Source: Typha latifolia (lineage: Eukaryota; Streptophyta; Magnoliopsida; Poales; Typhaceae). Taken from it: 64,000 nucleotides of DNA. The notes beneath the pieces are model-generated. The model saw nothing but the letters and a program-made list of their open reading frames with translations. It did not search any database and was not told where the DNA came from. The DNA lies in the NCBI GenBank assembly GCA_019914945.1, contig CM034105.1:6572001-6636000 (forward strand), written 5' to 3'. Below are positions 34,974-44,599 of the stretch, one piece after another. Within the stretch, counting starts at the first letter, position 1. Every line of letters starts with the position of its first letter. Made by a program: the position numbers and the translations under genes.

Positions 34974-35411
34974 AAGTTCTTTTGAGAGAACTTACTTCTG
35001 ATGTAGATTTATATGGAAATATTTTCTCAAAGAATGATGCATTCCTAGACTCAATAATTATATTCTCATGTATCTCAGAATTATCTGATTTGTGAACCAG
35101 GAATCGATATGCACTACTGTTATGAGCATAACCAATGAATATATAATCAATAGTTTTAGGCTCAATTTTTGTTCTTTTAGGAACTGGAATTGCAACCTTT
35201 GCTAGGCACCCCCACACTCTTAAGAATTTATAGTCGACCTTTCCATAACTCATAAAGTGTTTTGTCCAATTTCTTATGGGGTAACTGGTTGAGAATGTGA
35301 TTTGCAGAAAGCAACGCTTCCCCCCACAAATTATGGGGTAAACCAGAACTTATTAACATGGCATTCATCATCTCTTTCAGAGTTCTATTCTTACATTCAG
35401 CAATATCATTT
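34933..35411 (-). pseudogene. copia integrase C-terminus and linker (middle element)
   Basis: After the TAG near 35414 the text QNDIAECKNRTLKEMMNAML continues the integrase, and a frameshift near 35260 leads to KVDYKFLRVWGCLAKVAIPV, IDYIFIGYAHNSSAYRFLVH and a charged linker ending near RRK. The overlap with the RT frame at 34933-34973 marks another frameshift. This is the usual C-terminal chromo-like/SH3-like region and linker of copia integrase. Confidence 0.75.
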
Positions 35412-35413
35412 TG

Positions 35414-36439
35414 CTATGGAGCGTAAGGAGCCGTTGTTTGATGAATAATTCCATTTTTTACACATATTTGTGCAAATGGTGACTCATATTCACCACCTCT
35501 ATCACTTCTTAGCATTTTAATCTTTCTACTAAGTTGGTTCTCAACCTCAAATTTGAAATGTATAAACATTTCTAATGCCTCATCTTTGCTTCTTAGCAAA
35601 TACACATAACAGTATCTTGTGCAATCGTCAATAAAAGTAATAAAATACTTTTTTCCACCTCTAGTTTGAATAAATTTCAAATCACATACATCGGTATGTA
35701 TAAGTTCTAGAGGTTCTGTACTTCGTTCAATGGAATGAAACGAAGTCTTAGCCAATTTGGCTTCAACACATATTTCACATTTTTTATTTAAATCAATTTG
35801 AAAATTAGGCAACATGTTAAGATTAATTAATCTACGCATTGTACCATAATTAACATGTCCTAATCTACCATGCCAAGTTTCACAAGACTCAAGCAAGTAA
35901 GAAGAAGATTCCTCTTTATTTATTTTTGGAGTTACAGTCATTACATTCATCTTAAAGAGGCCATTTGACAAGTAGCCCCTTCCAACATACATGTCATTTT
36001 TTATAAGTACAAACTTATCAGACTCAAACACCAACTTAAAACCTTTCTTACTCAATAATGATCCCAAAACCAGATTCTTTTGAATGTCGGGCACATGCAT
36101 TACATCATTAAGAGTAAGTTCTTTTTCTGAAGTCAATTTTAACACAACCTTCCCGATTCCTTCCACCTTGGAAGTTGTTGAATTGCCCATGTAAAGTTTT
36201 TCATCTGTTGCAGTTTGATAAGGCGAAAACATCCACCTATTGGCACAAATGTGTCAAGTAGCTCCAGTGTCTACCCACCATTCTTTAGGATTACCACCAA
36301 TCAGGTTTACTTCCGAGACAATAGCGGAGAGGTGCATGTCGTCGACATCAGAACGAAGGTGTTCCACTTCAGTTACATTGGCTTGTGGCTTCTTCTTTTC
36401 AGAGTTCTCCTTCTTTGAGTTCTCCTTCTTTTTTCTCAA
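35414..36439 (-). pseudogene. copia protease and integrase (middle element)
   Basis: The protease carries WWVDTGAT with the D-T-G triplet intact, immediately followed by TGA near 36254 where family members have Arg (CGA to TGA fits). GAG-pre-integrase ([20 protein letters not shown]) follows, then the HHCC finger ([11 protein letters not shown] to CEICVEAK) and integrase core ([35 protein letters not shown]). TAG at 35414 interrupts TAPYAP just before the catalytic Glu. Confidence 0.87.
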
Positions 36440-36448
36440 GCGGCAGTC

Positions 36449-37229
36449 CTAAGCACAATGCCCTTGCTTGTCACAGACGTAACATTTGCCCTTGAACTTT
36501 TTCGCATTGCCATTTTTAGAGCCTTCACAGGTATGCTTCCTTTTCTTGTCCTTTGTGGACTCCACAACATTTGCCTTTGACACGTACTGGCTTCCAATTT
36601 TCTTTTCAGCAGTACGATTGTCTTCTTCAATCCTCAATCTGACAATAAGTTCTTCAAGTGTCATTTCCTTGCGCTTGTGTTTTAGGTAATTTTTAAAATC
36701 CCTCCAAGACGGTGGCAATTTTTCTATAATAGCTGCCACTTGGAATGATTCATTAATCACCATCCCTTCAACATGAATCTCATGAATTATTACATGAAGA
36801 TCTTGCACCTGGTTAATCACTGGTTTAGTGTCAACCATCTTGTACTCAAGAAATTTACCGACAACAAATTTCTTTGCACCGACATCTTCTGTCTTGTACT
36901 TCTTGTCTAAAGATTCCCATAATTCCTTAGACGTTTTTACTGAACTATACATGTTATACAACGAGTTGTCCAGTCCATTGAGGATATAGTTTCGACAAAG
37001 GAAGTCGGCATGCTTCCCCGCATCCACTGCAGCAACTACTTGCCTATCAGTTTCCTCTTTTCGGAGTTCAGTCACATCTTCATGTAAGAATTTAGCCAAA
37101 TTCAAGGTGGTCAGATAAAAGAGCATTTTTAAATTCTGCACCATAGAACTTCTCAAGCTTTTCTCCATGAACTATAGGTACTGGAGGAGCAGTGATAGGG
37201 GGAATAGTACTCTTTACTATTTCAGCCAT
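36449..37229 (-). pseudogene. copia gag (middle element)
   Basis: A start ATG at 37229 gives MAEIVKSTIPPITAPPVPIV, typical of the gag N-terminus; a frameshift near 37120-37140 moves to the frame open from 37168. The gag core (LDNSLYNMYSSVKTSKELWE, KLPPSWRDFKNYLKHKRKEM) and zinc knuckle CYVCDKQGHCA follow. TAG at 36449 replaces a residue inside the knuckle before the last Cys. The gag start is only about 90 bases inside the LTR. Confidence 0.82.
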
Positions 37230-37320
37230 CTAAAAGAATGAAAGAAAAATAAATTCCGATCAGAAGAAAAGAACAAGATTGAAATCATAGTAACAAACAT
37301 AAACAAATTGGTCTTAAGAT

Positions 37321-37925
37321 TGTTGGAGGTTACAATCTGATTCCAAAAAGTCACAAAAAATCCGATCAAAATGAATTAAATAAACTTACAAATTACAGAA
37401 TATAAAATTCTGAATAGTCGAGTCTAGTGTTGGACACTATCTCCTTAAAACCAATTCGTCCTCCACCAATTACTTCTAGATGCCTTGATTGAACCTGAAC
37501 CATGTTGTACTCTCTCTCAAATGCAGACTCAAATTTAAAGACTCGACTCTAGAAAAGGAATGAACCAAGGCGCGCGTGTGTGAGTTAAGTTGTATAGTAA
37601 CATTTACCCACAAAATAGGTACCCCTTTTGGGGCCCAAAGCTCATAAGAAGTTTGTTACTTATATACTATACTAATATTTCTCAAATATCCAATATGGTA
37701 CTAAACTCACTTTTCTTTATTTTCCATTGCCATAATACCCACTTTAGAGCCAATTTTCATTCACTTCTCTTAATGGATTTGACTAAGTGAATATTTGACA
37801 ATAAAGTACACTTTAAGCTAAATTAATTCCACCATTAAACTATTATTAATAATGTGTGAGCCCCCTACTTAAAATCTAGCTCAAAATTAATAAAAATTTA
37901 TGTCAAATACATGAAATTACCAACA
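37321..37925 (-). repeat. 5' LTR of the middle element, with two deletions
   Basis: 605 bp, TGTTGGAGG start and CCAACA end, flanked by GATGT on the right. Compared with the split LTR it has lost about 60 bp and about 310 bp. It contains the intact ATAGG site that the inner element used in the sister LTR. No TGGTATCAGAGC primer site lies next to its border at 37320. Confidence 0.88.
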
Positions 37926-38190
37926 GATGTTATGCGACAATAGTTCTACCATTAAGCTGTCTAAGAATCCATTCATGCATGGTACCAACAAGCATATAGA
38001 CGTAAGGTTTCATTTCTTGTGCGATTTAACTAGAGATGGAGTGGTTGAATTGAAGCACGGTGGCACACAAGAATAAGTTGCAGACATTATGACATAACCA
38101 CTTTAGCTAAATGTCTTCTTAAAATTACGAAAGTTATTGGGTGTATGCATAGTATCAGGAGTAAACTGAATGCATTACTACAATCAATTT
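37926..38190 (+). pseudogene. End of RNase H and 3' untranslated part of the outer copia
   Basis: Resumes after the GATGT duplication with CDNSSTIKLSKNPFMHGTNK and HIDVRFHFLCDLTRDGVVEL, the conserved end of copia RNase H. In-frame stops lie near 38069 and 38091. VADIMT and a decayed KPL follow. About 90 bases of non-coding DNA lead to the PPT. Confidence 0.85.
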
Positions 38191-38209
38191 AGGGGAGGAA
38201 TTGATGGGA
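38191..38209 (+). other. Polypurine tract of the outer copia
   Basis: AGGGGAGGAATTGATGGG immediately precedes the LTR start TGTTAGAA at 38211. Confidence 0.8.
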
Positions 38210-38210
38210 T

Positions 38211-38428
38211 TGTTAGAATTTGCCAAAATTACATTCAGTTAATAATTCCTATCATTTGGGACATGTATGTAGAGTTTGACTATTTTTTCAGTCAGTTACC
38301 ACGTTCATAGGATTAGAAAAGTGTGGATTGTTTGCTTTCTATTTTTATCTCTTTGCAAGCTTATATAAGCCTACAATTTTACTTCTGAATAAATAAAGTG
38401 ATTTGAATTGTCCCTAAGAATTTCAACA
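38211..38428 (+). repeat. 3' LTR of the outer copia
   Basis: 218 bp from TGTTAGAATT to TTTCAACA, with terminal TGTT/AACA. It holds a TATA-like TTATATAAGC at 38361-38370 and AATAAATAAAG (poly-A signal-like) near 38388. Short LTRs of this size fit Tork/TNT1-like families. A 5' partner is missing. Confidence 0.75.
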
Positions 38429-39022
38429 CCCCCAACAACCAAGAATAACTATGCCCAGGTAAAGGACTCCTCAGTCTCTCTTCGCATATGTAGAGTGACT
38501 GACCATCTGCTTAGCATTGGCGTAAATGCAATACCAGAATCGTCAAGAGAGAAGCTTTCATATGTCTGACCTTCAGATAGATTCCCCCTCTCCAAGATTT
38601 GAAAGTATTAAAAACCCTCTTTTTCCTAATCGCTCTAAGATAAACTTGGAGAAGTTTTCCGGCCCCTAACGTCTTCAAAAAGCGACGGGTTACCTTGCCG
38701 CACCTATAGCACTAATAAAACGTTTGTGTTGAGCTCATGACGCGTCACCTCTATTCATGGCCAACCTCCCATTACAGATACGTACGTGGACCTTCTTTAT
38801 GATAAAATAAAGCTATCTGGACATTTCTCTTTTGTAAAAATATAAATCAATTTCTTAATTCTTTACAGGTATCATCAAATAGGTCATATAATGCCTATGT
38901 GTCAACAATTGAGAATGTGTTAAAAATAGCTTATTTAATATTTTATAATAGCTATGAGTTCGGAATACTCAGCATAGACCCGTATAAAGTTAGGGGTTAC
39001 AAGAATGACAGTATCACATACG
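38429..39022. other. Unassigned sequence
   Basis: About 600 bp between the outer copia and the solo LTR. It has higher complexity than the flanks, but no ORF, splice pattern or repeat that I can assign. Confidence 0.4.
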
Positions 39023-40002
39023 TGTAATGTAACACCTGTGTTAAAATAAATAAATAAAAAAATTCAGCGCACGCGCCATGCGTGTGTACTCTAACCGCAG
39101 CGCACGCGCCAAGCGTGTGCGCCGACTCTTTCTTCCTCCTCCCCCACCTCTCGCAGTTGGTTACGAGAGGTGGGAGAGAAGTGCGTCGGAGTGGAGCTAA
39201 CTCCACTCCGCTGCCCTCTCTGCCTCATCTTCTAGGTTGGTTTCTCTCTTCAAAACTCCTCTCTCTCTTTCATTCTTCCTTCCTCTCTTTTCTCTCCTGA
39301 GCCGCCGAAGTTTTCGTCGCGGGCAGCGAGTCACCGGAGCGTCGGCAGCCAAACCAAAACCCCTCACCTTGACCCTCAGGGTAGCCTCCATGCCCTCTTT
39401 AGTTTAATTTGAAAATAGCCTAGTTAGTCATGTGTAATTAGGAATTTATTTACGTTTGCCTTCACTAGAGAAATTCGCCGGCCGGCGACCTCGGGTCAAC
39501 CACCCACCGGTTCGGGGAAGTTTCCCCACTTCAGCCACTTGCTGTGGGTACCCACGGGGTGCGAGGGAGGTGATGCCATGTCACCTCACACCGCCGGGTT
39601 TCTTTGGCGGTGGTGGCCTCACTCGTCAGCCTCAACTGACCCACCTCTTCACATGGAAGAGGTAGGTACTCAAGATGAGGGCTTCGAGCCCACCTAGCAC
39701 TGAATCGGGAAGCTCCATGGCCGCCGGCCATGGAGTTCCTCAATTCTCACCCTCCGACCGCATTGGCCAGAGGTTTTGAGCACTCTTCCACCCAAGTTGA
39801 CCTAGTCGACTTGGGGAGGAGTTGCTGGAGTTGGGGGCTGTCGGTGACGGGGATCACCGGCAGCAACACCCTTTCTCCACTATTTCTTCTTCTCTAGCAA
39901 GGAGATGAGGAGAAGGTGGGGGTTGGGCCAACCCCCACCGCTCTCTCTCTAGGCTGTGGCGTGGGCTGTAGCCCAGGTCCTCGGACCTTCACTAAGGCCT
40001 CA

Positions 40003-40240
40003 GTGGACTGGGCTCTAGAGACCAGTCCACCACCTTAGTTTCTGGTGGGCTGCGGTAGGCCCGCAAGCCCACCTCCTCACCTTGATGGACTGGGCTCTAG
40101 AGCCCAGTCCACCATCTCACCTTGCTGGACTGGGCCCTTGAGCCCAGTCCAGTGCGCCTTAGAACCTGGTGGGCTGCGGTAGGCCCGCAGCAGCCCACCT
40201 CCTCACTCTGTTGGACTGGGCTCTTCAACCCAGTCCACTA
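40003..40240 (+). repeat. Array of hairpin-forming repeats in family-B LTR copy 2
   Basis: Four copies of a 26-28 base inverted phrase begin TGGACTGGGCTCT or TTGGACTGGGC and end with its complement. The copy at 40086-40111 is a perfect 26-bp palindrome; the others (40003-40028, 40125-40152, 40211-40239) have mismatches. Between them GTGGGCTGCGGTAGGCCCGC phrases form further short stems. The unit spacing is about 40-110 bp. Confidence 0.85.
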
Positions 40241-40294
40241 TCTCTAGTCTAGTGGGCTGTAGGTAGGTCTGCAGCCCACTCTCTGTCACCAGAT

Positions 40295-40500
40295 TTGTTG
40301 GGCCTTGAGCCTAGTCCAACCATTAACCCTAAGACTAATTTATTTATTATTAGTCTGTTATTTTTTTTTTAAATTCTGTTAGCTACATAAATTGTAACTA
40401 ATTGCTGGGCCTTGATCCCAGCACAACCATTAACCCTAAGACTAATTTATTTATTATTAGTCTGTTATTTCTTTTTAAATTCTGTTAGCTACATAAATTA
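40295..40500 (+). repeat. 107-bp tandem duplication
   Basis: Unit 1 starts TTGTTGGGCCTTGAG (40295) and unit 2 TTGCTGGGCCTTGAT (40402). Both continue with CATTAACCCTAAGACTAA and GCTACATAAATT. A recent slippage or unequal exchange within the LTR. Confidence 0.85.
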
Positions 40501-42024
40501 TAATTAATTAAATTATAATTAATAAAATTAGGATTTATACATAATTAAATTAGGTATTTGAATTTATTAGTCTTTTCAATTATCTTTGACACTTACATTG
40601 TAAACAACTCTTAAATGACCATTTTTTTTAAATTAAGACAAATAATATTTCGAACCTAGGAAATCAAATTTAAATTCATACAACAAGATAGTTAGTCTAT
40701 AAGTTTATTAATCTCATGTTTATTTTATTTATAAATTATTAGATCCATTATTGTGCGAGAAGGATCTCGAAAATCAAGAAGAGCCGACTGATTAGGAGAA
40801 TAAGACGAATTCCAAAAATATCTCATGCAAGTAGAATTCTATAATAGTCAACGAAAATGCATACTTATGTCATTTCTTATATGTATTAATCTAATGTCGT
40901 TTATTACTTGTAAAAATTATATGATATTTTATTCTTGTATTTAATTACGTGTCAATTATTACTTGCATTATTTATCACTTAACGCACATGTATGATAGAC
41001 TCTATGCTTGTTATTTGATGATTATGTTAAATGAATAATAGAGGTCATAGCACAACGTGCATGTATCATTGTTAGTCAAGTCTCAACTAGGCAGTGCCCC
41101 TTTCACTCGCTCAACCTAGAGTTAAGGGTAGAGTGTAGTATATAGTATTATATTAGCGGTCTACACCTGAGGTCGGTAGCTGGTGGAGCATTTAGGTGAC
41201 TACACTACCCTAGTTGGAGGCTAGTCCAGTATGATGTTAGAAAAGATGATTGAGAGGTAGGGATTGTAGTTCTAGCAGTACCCGAGGACGTAGGGTCAGG
41301 GCGTCTATCAAGCTATGTGCTCTTAACCGCCGTATGTGATGATTCCGCTCTGAGCAATGATTACTAGAGTCGTGTTGATGGGCCTACGACTGGGGTTCTT
41401 AGTCTGATGGCCACAGATAACCGATCATATGCAGCATCGCCAGGCATGTATGGGCAATATTATTGCTAGATGACTAGTCCCCCTTGATTTTATGGTACTT
41501 TGTGAGATATGTTTTGTGACTCGATTTCTGTGTGGATTTCTATGTAATTGAAACTATAGTGATAAAAGTTATTAAAAGTCATAATGTACACTTTTCTTGA
41601 CATATTACGGGTTCGCATTTCTATTTATCATGTGATATTTTTAGATTACTATTGGATTTTGCTTGCTGGACCCCGTATCACCGCTATTTTGGTGAAAATA
41701 TTTCAGAGCTGATTATGGAGGATGCGGATATTGAGGAGTAGCATATTCATTCCTCTATTTTAGTATTTGTTTATTCTATTATTTCTAGTTGGACTTGGCC
41801 CTTGCGAGGTATTTATGTTTTAAAACTTGTGTTGGACTTGTATTCCTAGAGGCTTGTTGAGACCTGTGACTTTGTAACTTTGGGTTATTTGTTGAATTAT
41901 TATAGTATTTCTAGACTTATCCAGATACTTTTTGAGATCATTTTACTGACGGGTCTCATAAGAATCACATGGAATTTCTCCACGTGAGGAACACGTGATT
42001 TTTGGAAGTGGGTGTTTCATGTAA

Positions 42025-42498
42025 AACCAAATACAAATTTTACTTTTATTAATTGCATATATATTATTTCGAAAAACATTATAAAAAAAAACATTTAAAG
42101 CCAAAAGAACTTGCATTCATCCGGTCTCATTTCTCCCTAGATATTAATGTACATATTCTTATTTAATAACTTAAGTTTTTCAACTGGTTATCTAATATAA
42201 TAATTAATAAGAATATCAGGTCATGACTATATATATGTAACTTGATCAAATTATTCATTAATAAAACTTAAGCTTTTCAGCTTTTCTTTATAGAGAAGTA
42301 AAATAAATTTAATAATATTCTAATTAAACTGATGTTAAAATTCGAACTCTAAAATACTTAAATTACAAGTCTCCTTTAACTATCTGAACTCTCTCTTTGG
42401 GCTGTACATATACATATTACACGAGAGAGTTTAAAAAGTTGTAACCCTTCTGATGGAAACATTAAAAGAAACTTAAAACGAAAGTAGAGGGTGAGGAA
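42025..42498. other. Unassigned AT-rich sequence, probably 3' flank of the small gene
   Basis: No ORF or repeat was recognised. On the - strand this lies downstream of the stop at 42499 and would hold its 3' UTR. Confidence 0.35.
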
Positions 42499-42750
42499 CT
42501 AAACAGGAGGAGGAGTACAAACTACACATGCTAAGAGTAGGATGGCAGATGAAGCAACATCATCTTCCTCATTGAAGCTGCTCTTCTTGAACTTGCACAC
42601 CTTCCCCTTGTTGCATTGCAGATTGACCGAATCTTTCCCCCTGGACTCACTCTCTTGCCCCGTCGTCGTCTTCTTCTTCTTCTTCTTCTTCTTCATCATC
42701 ATGGATTCTTGCTCTCCAAACCTATTGCAGTCCTTTACCTTGTAAACCAT
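42499..42750 (-). CDS. Small 83-residue host protein of unknown function
   Basis: ATG at 42750 and TAG at 42499. The protein is strongly basic and polar: an opening MVYKVKDCNRFGEQES, a run of eight Lys encoded by a GAA/AAG-type microsatellite, three Thr, a Ser/Lys-rich middle with two Cys (QCNKGKVCKFKKSS), an acidic NEEDD, then a hydrophobic end SSAILLLACVVCTPPPV. Codon use is balanced, in contrast to the AT-rich surroundings, and no repeat family covers it. A TATA-like TATAAG lies about 80 bases upstream. I could not name a family; a + strand frame over the same bases is a mirror of the Lys run. Confidence 0.5.
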   Translation of the reverse strand: MVYKVKDCNRFGEQESMMMKKKKKKKKTTTGQESESRGKDSVNLQCNKGKVCKFKKSSFNEEDDVASSAILLLACVVCTPPPV

Positions 42751-44105
42751 TCCTCTCCTATGCCAAGAACTTCTAAATGGGTTTAATTAGTTACCTGTGC
42801 ATGGGAAACAAGCTCACATGGTGCTCTTCTTATAGTGGACAAGGACGAGGAAGATGCCACTGGGATCTCTGTCAAGAAATTATATGGCAGTCCTTTTTTG
42901 TTTTTAGTCATATTACAGCGAGTCAAAGAGTAGAGGTAATTGAGCTGAGCTTGACCAACCCAAGCTTTGTTCAAGCTTGGCTCGTTTTGTTTCGGTTCGA
43001 GTAGCTGCTAGATGAGTAAATTCAAGCATATTTCTACTAATTCTAATATCTAAATCAGTATGCTTGTAATTCAGCTTAGTTTATTTATAAATAATTTAAA
43101 TTTAATCGAGCCTAATCGAGCCTAATCGAGCCTGAGTTCCAGACAGCTTTATTATTTTGACGGCCATATTAAAAGAACACTTAACAGGCTTTTGCGTCGT
43201 TTTATGTCATCAAGATAATAGGTCCTACCAGACTGGCCTTGTAATTGAAGGTTTTGGATGTTTGTTTGGGTCCATTGGCAAACTGAGTCAGGCGTTTCGG
43301 TGATGCTACGACTTTGTGACGTTCACTTTTAAATTGCAGAATGAGTAGTTGTTCTAATGAAATAAGAAAGCCTCTCTCAATGAGAATTACACGATGGATT
43401 TCGTGACCGTACGTGGAATCCAGTGCAAGGTCACCATCATATACCTAATGCTTTGGAAGTGAAGTGGAAAGATGTATATATGTGCACGAATATCGAGGTA
43501 ATTCTCAATCTCCATTTTGTTCTTTTATTTTTACCTTTGCACTTTCCCCTTCAATAGGTCTTCTAGAGGATGGACAAAGGACGAGTATATCCAAGTTGGA
43601 CATTTTATTATCATTATTTGTTGGGGGTCGTGAAAAGGTATCTTACTATAATTTTAGATTTGCAGTCATTATTTTTTTAGATAATTTTATTTAGACCCTA
43701 TCCAAACTGTTACTACCCTGCTTGAATTTTTTTTAACCTCATATACTCCCCGAACAAAAAAAATATATTTTGGATTAGGATTTCGTATAGCTATATTTAT
43801 TCTTTTTAGTTTGAAACGATATATGTATTTTTTAGTCAAAGAGAATATATAAATAATAAAAATAGTTTAGAAAGTATATGTTAAAAATAATAATAATTTA
43901 GAAGTTTAAGTAGAATTATCTCTTAGTTTTTTGACTCACGGCTATTTTAATTATTAAAAAGAAGTTTATTCCATTTAGGTACGTAAATTTCTACTTGGAA
44001 GATGAAGATTTAGAATTTATATATAGGACCCTTATGGATATTAAATAGATAGGATCTTTACATAGTTGCCACCAAAAACTTTCAAAATATTATAATTATT
44101 ACTAT
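42751..44105. other. Intergenic DNA, with short repeats
   Basis: AATCGAGCCT repeats three times at 43103-43133. About 42930-43160 has GAGCTGAGCTTGACC and CAAGCTTGGCTCG phrases in the style of decayed hAT-like MITEs. The rest is AT-rich without ORFs of note. Confidence 0.4.
42828..42833 (-). promoter_or_regulatory. Possible TATA box of the small gene
   Basis: TATAAG on the - strand within CACTATAAGAAGAG, about 80 bases before the ATG at 42750. The position is right for a plant core promoter, but six bases is weak evidence. Confidence 0.3.
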
Positions 44106-44229
44106 ATTTTCTAAAATCAGAATTGCTACGTTACTCTTTCAGAAATATCATGATCTTTCAAGAGGAAAACTCAGGCAGCTAAGCCGCTAGTATACTAGCT
44201 ACATCATTCTCTACATATGTATGTCCAAT

Positions 44230-44286
<57 letters not shown>

Positions 44287-44325
44287 AAATCAAAATTGCT
44301 ACGTTACTCTTTCAGAATTAATATT
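44106..44325 (+). repeat. Local duplication with CT/AT microsatellite, left copy
   Basis: ATTGCTACGTTACTCTTTCAG occurs twice, at about 44122 and 44289. The segment GATCTTTCAAGAGGAAAACTC to CTACATCATTCTCTACATA and the following CT then AT run recurs at about 47410-47569 on the far side of the LINE block. The two outer copies bracket 44330-47385. Confidence 0.75.
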
Positions 44326-44599
44326 ATGGTTAATTTTTAATAGAATATTCCTAACAAATTATAATTAAAATTAATAAATTTATATAAATAACTAAAATAT
44401 TCCTTTTCTAGTTTAGGGTGTTAATATTTATAAACAATTTTATCTCACATAAAAAATATATATTTAATGTATTATGTTATTGGGTACAATATTGGATGGA
44501 TTTTAAACTATTTTGATTATTTTATCAAAGGATAAAATAGTTTTTTTAGATCTAAGCTATATTTTAATCATGATTAGTTAGACGGATCATCAGCTAAGG

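Larger units (their letters stand above)
21775..37925 (-). mobile_element. Middle copia element, complete from LTR to LTR, interrupted in its 3' LTR
   Basis: Both ends are TGTTGGAGG and CCAACA on the + strand. It is flanked by identical GATGT at 21770-21774 and 37926-37930. Transcription runs right to left: 5' LTR 37321-37925, gag 37229-36449, protease-integrase 36439-35414, linker, RT and RNase H down to 33313, PPT at 32736-32747, then the 3' LTR, which is split into 32735-32429 and 22448-21775 by the inner element. All ORFs carry stops or frameshifts. The lineage was not settled. Confidence 0.85.
19590..38428 (+). mobile_element. Outer copia element, 5' truncated, split by the nested middle element
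   Basis: The left arm (19590-21774) holds integrase, RT and the start of RNase H. The right arm (37926-38428) holds the end of RNase H, PPT and the 3' LTR. The arms join in frame across the duplicated GATGT: the RNase H text runs T-M-L-C-D-N-S-S-T-I-K-L over the junction. No 5' LTR, PBS or gag was found upstream of 19590, so the 5' half was lost before or after insertion. Lineage by text: Tork/TNT1-like (tentative). Confidence 0.85.
39028..42019 (+). mobile_element. Solo LTR of a Ty3/gypsy-type element, family B copy 2
   Basis: 2,992 bp, TGTAACACCTG at the start and GGGTGTTTCA at the end, flanked by identical TGTAA at 39023-39027 and 42020-42024. It contains no gag or pol. The leader is GC-rich with CT tracts, then comes a hairpin array (40003-40240), a 107-bp tandem duplication and an AT-rich middle. 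The block AGTGCCCCTTTCACTCG..GGGTAGAGTGTAGTATAT (41091-41150) has clear counterparts in the other two family-B copies. The element was reduced to one LTR. Confidence 0.87.

Noticed and set aside
42542..42745. 67-codon + strand frame with a Phe run
   Set aside because: It is the mirror of the Lys run of the - strand small gene.
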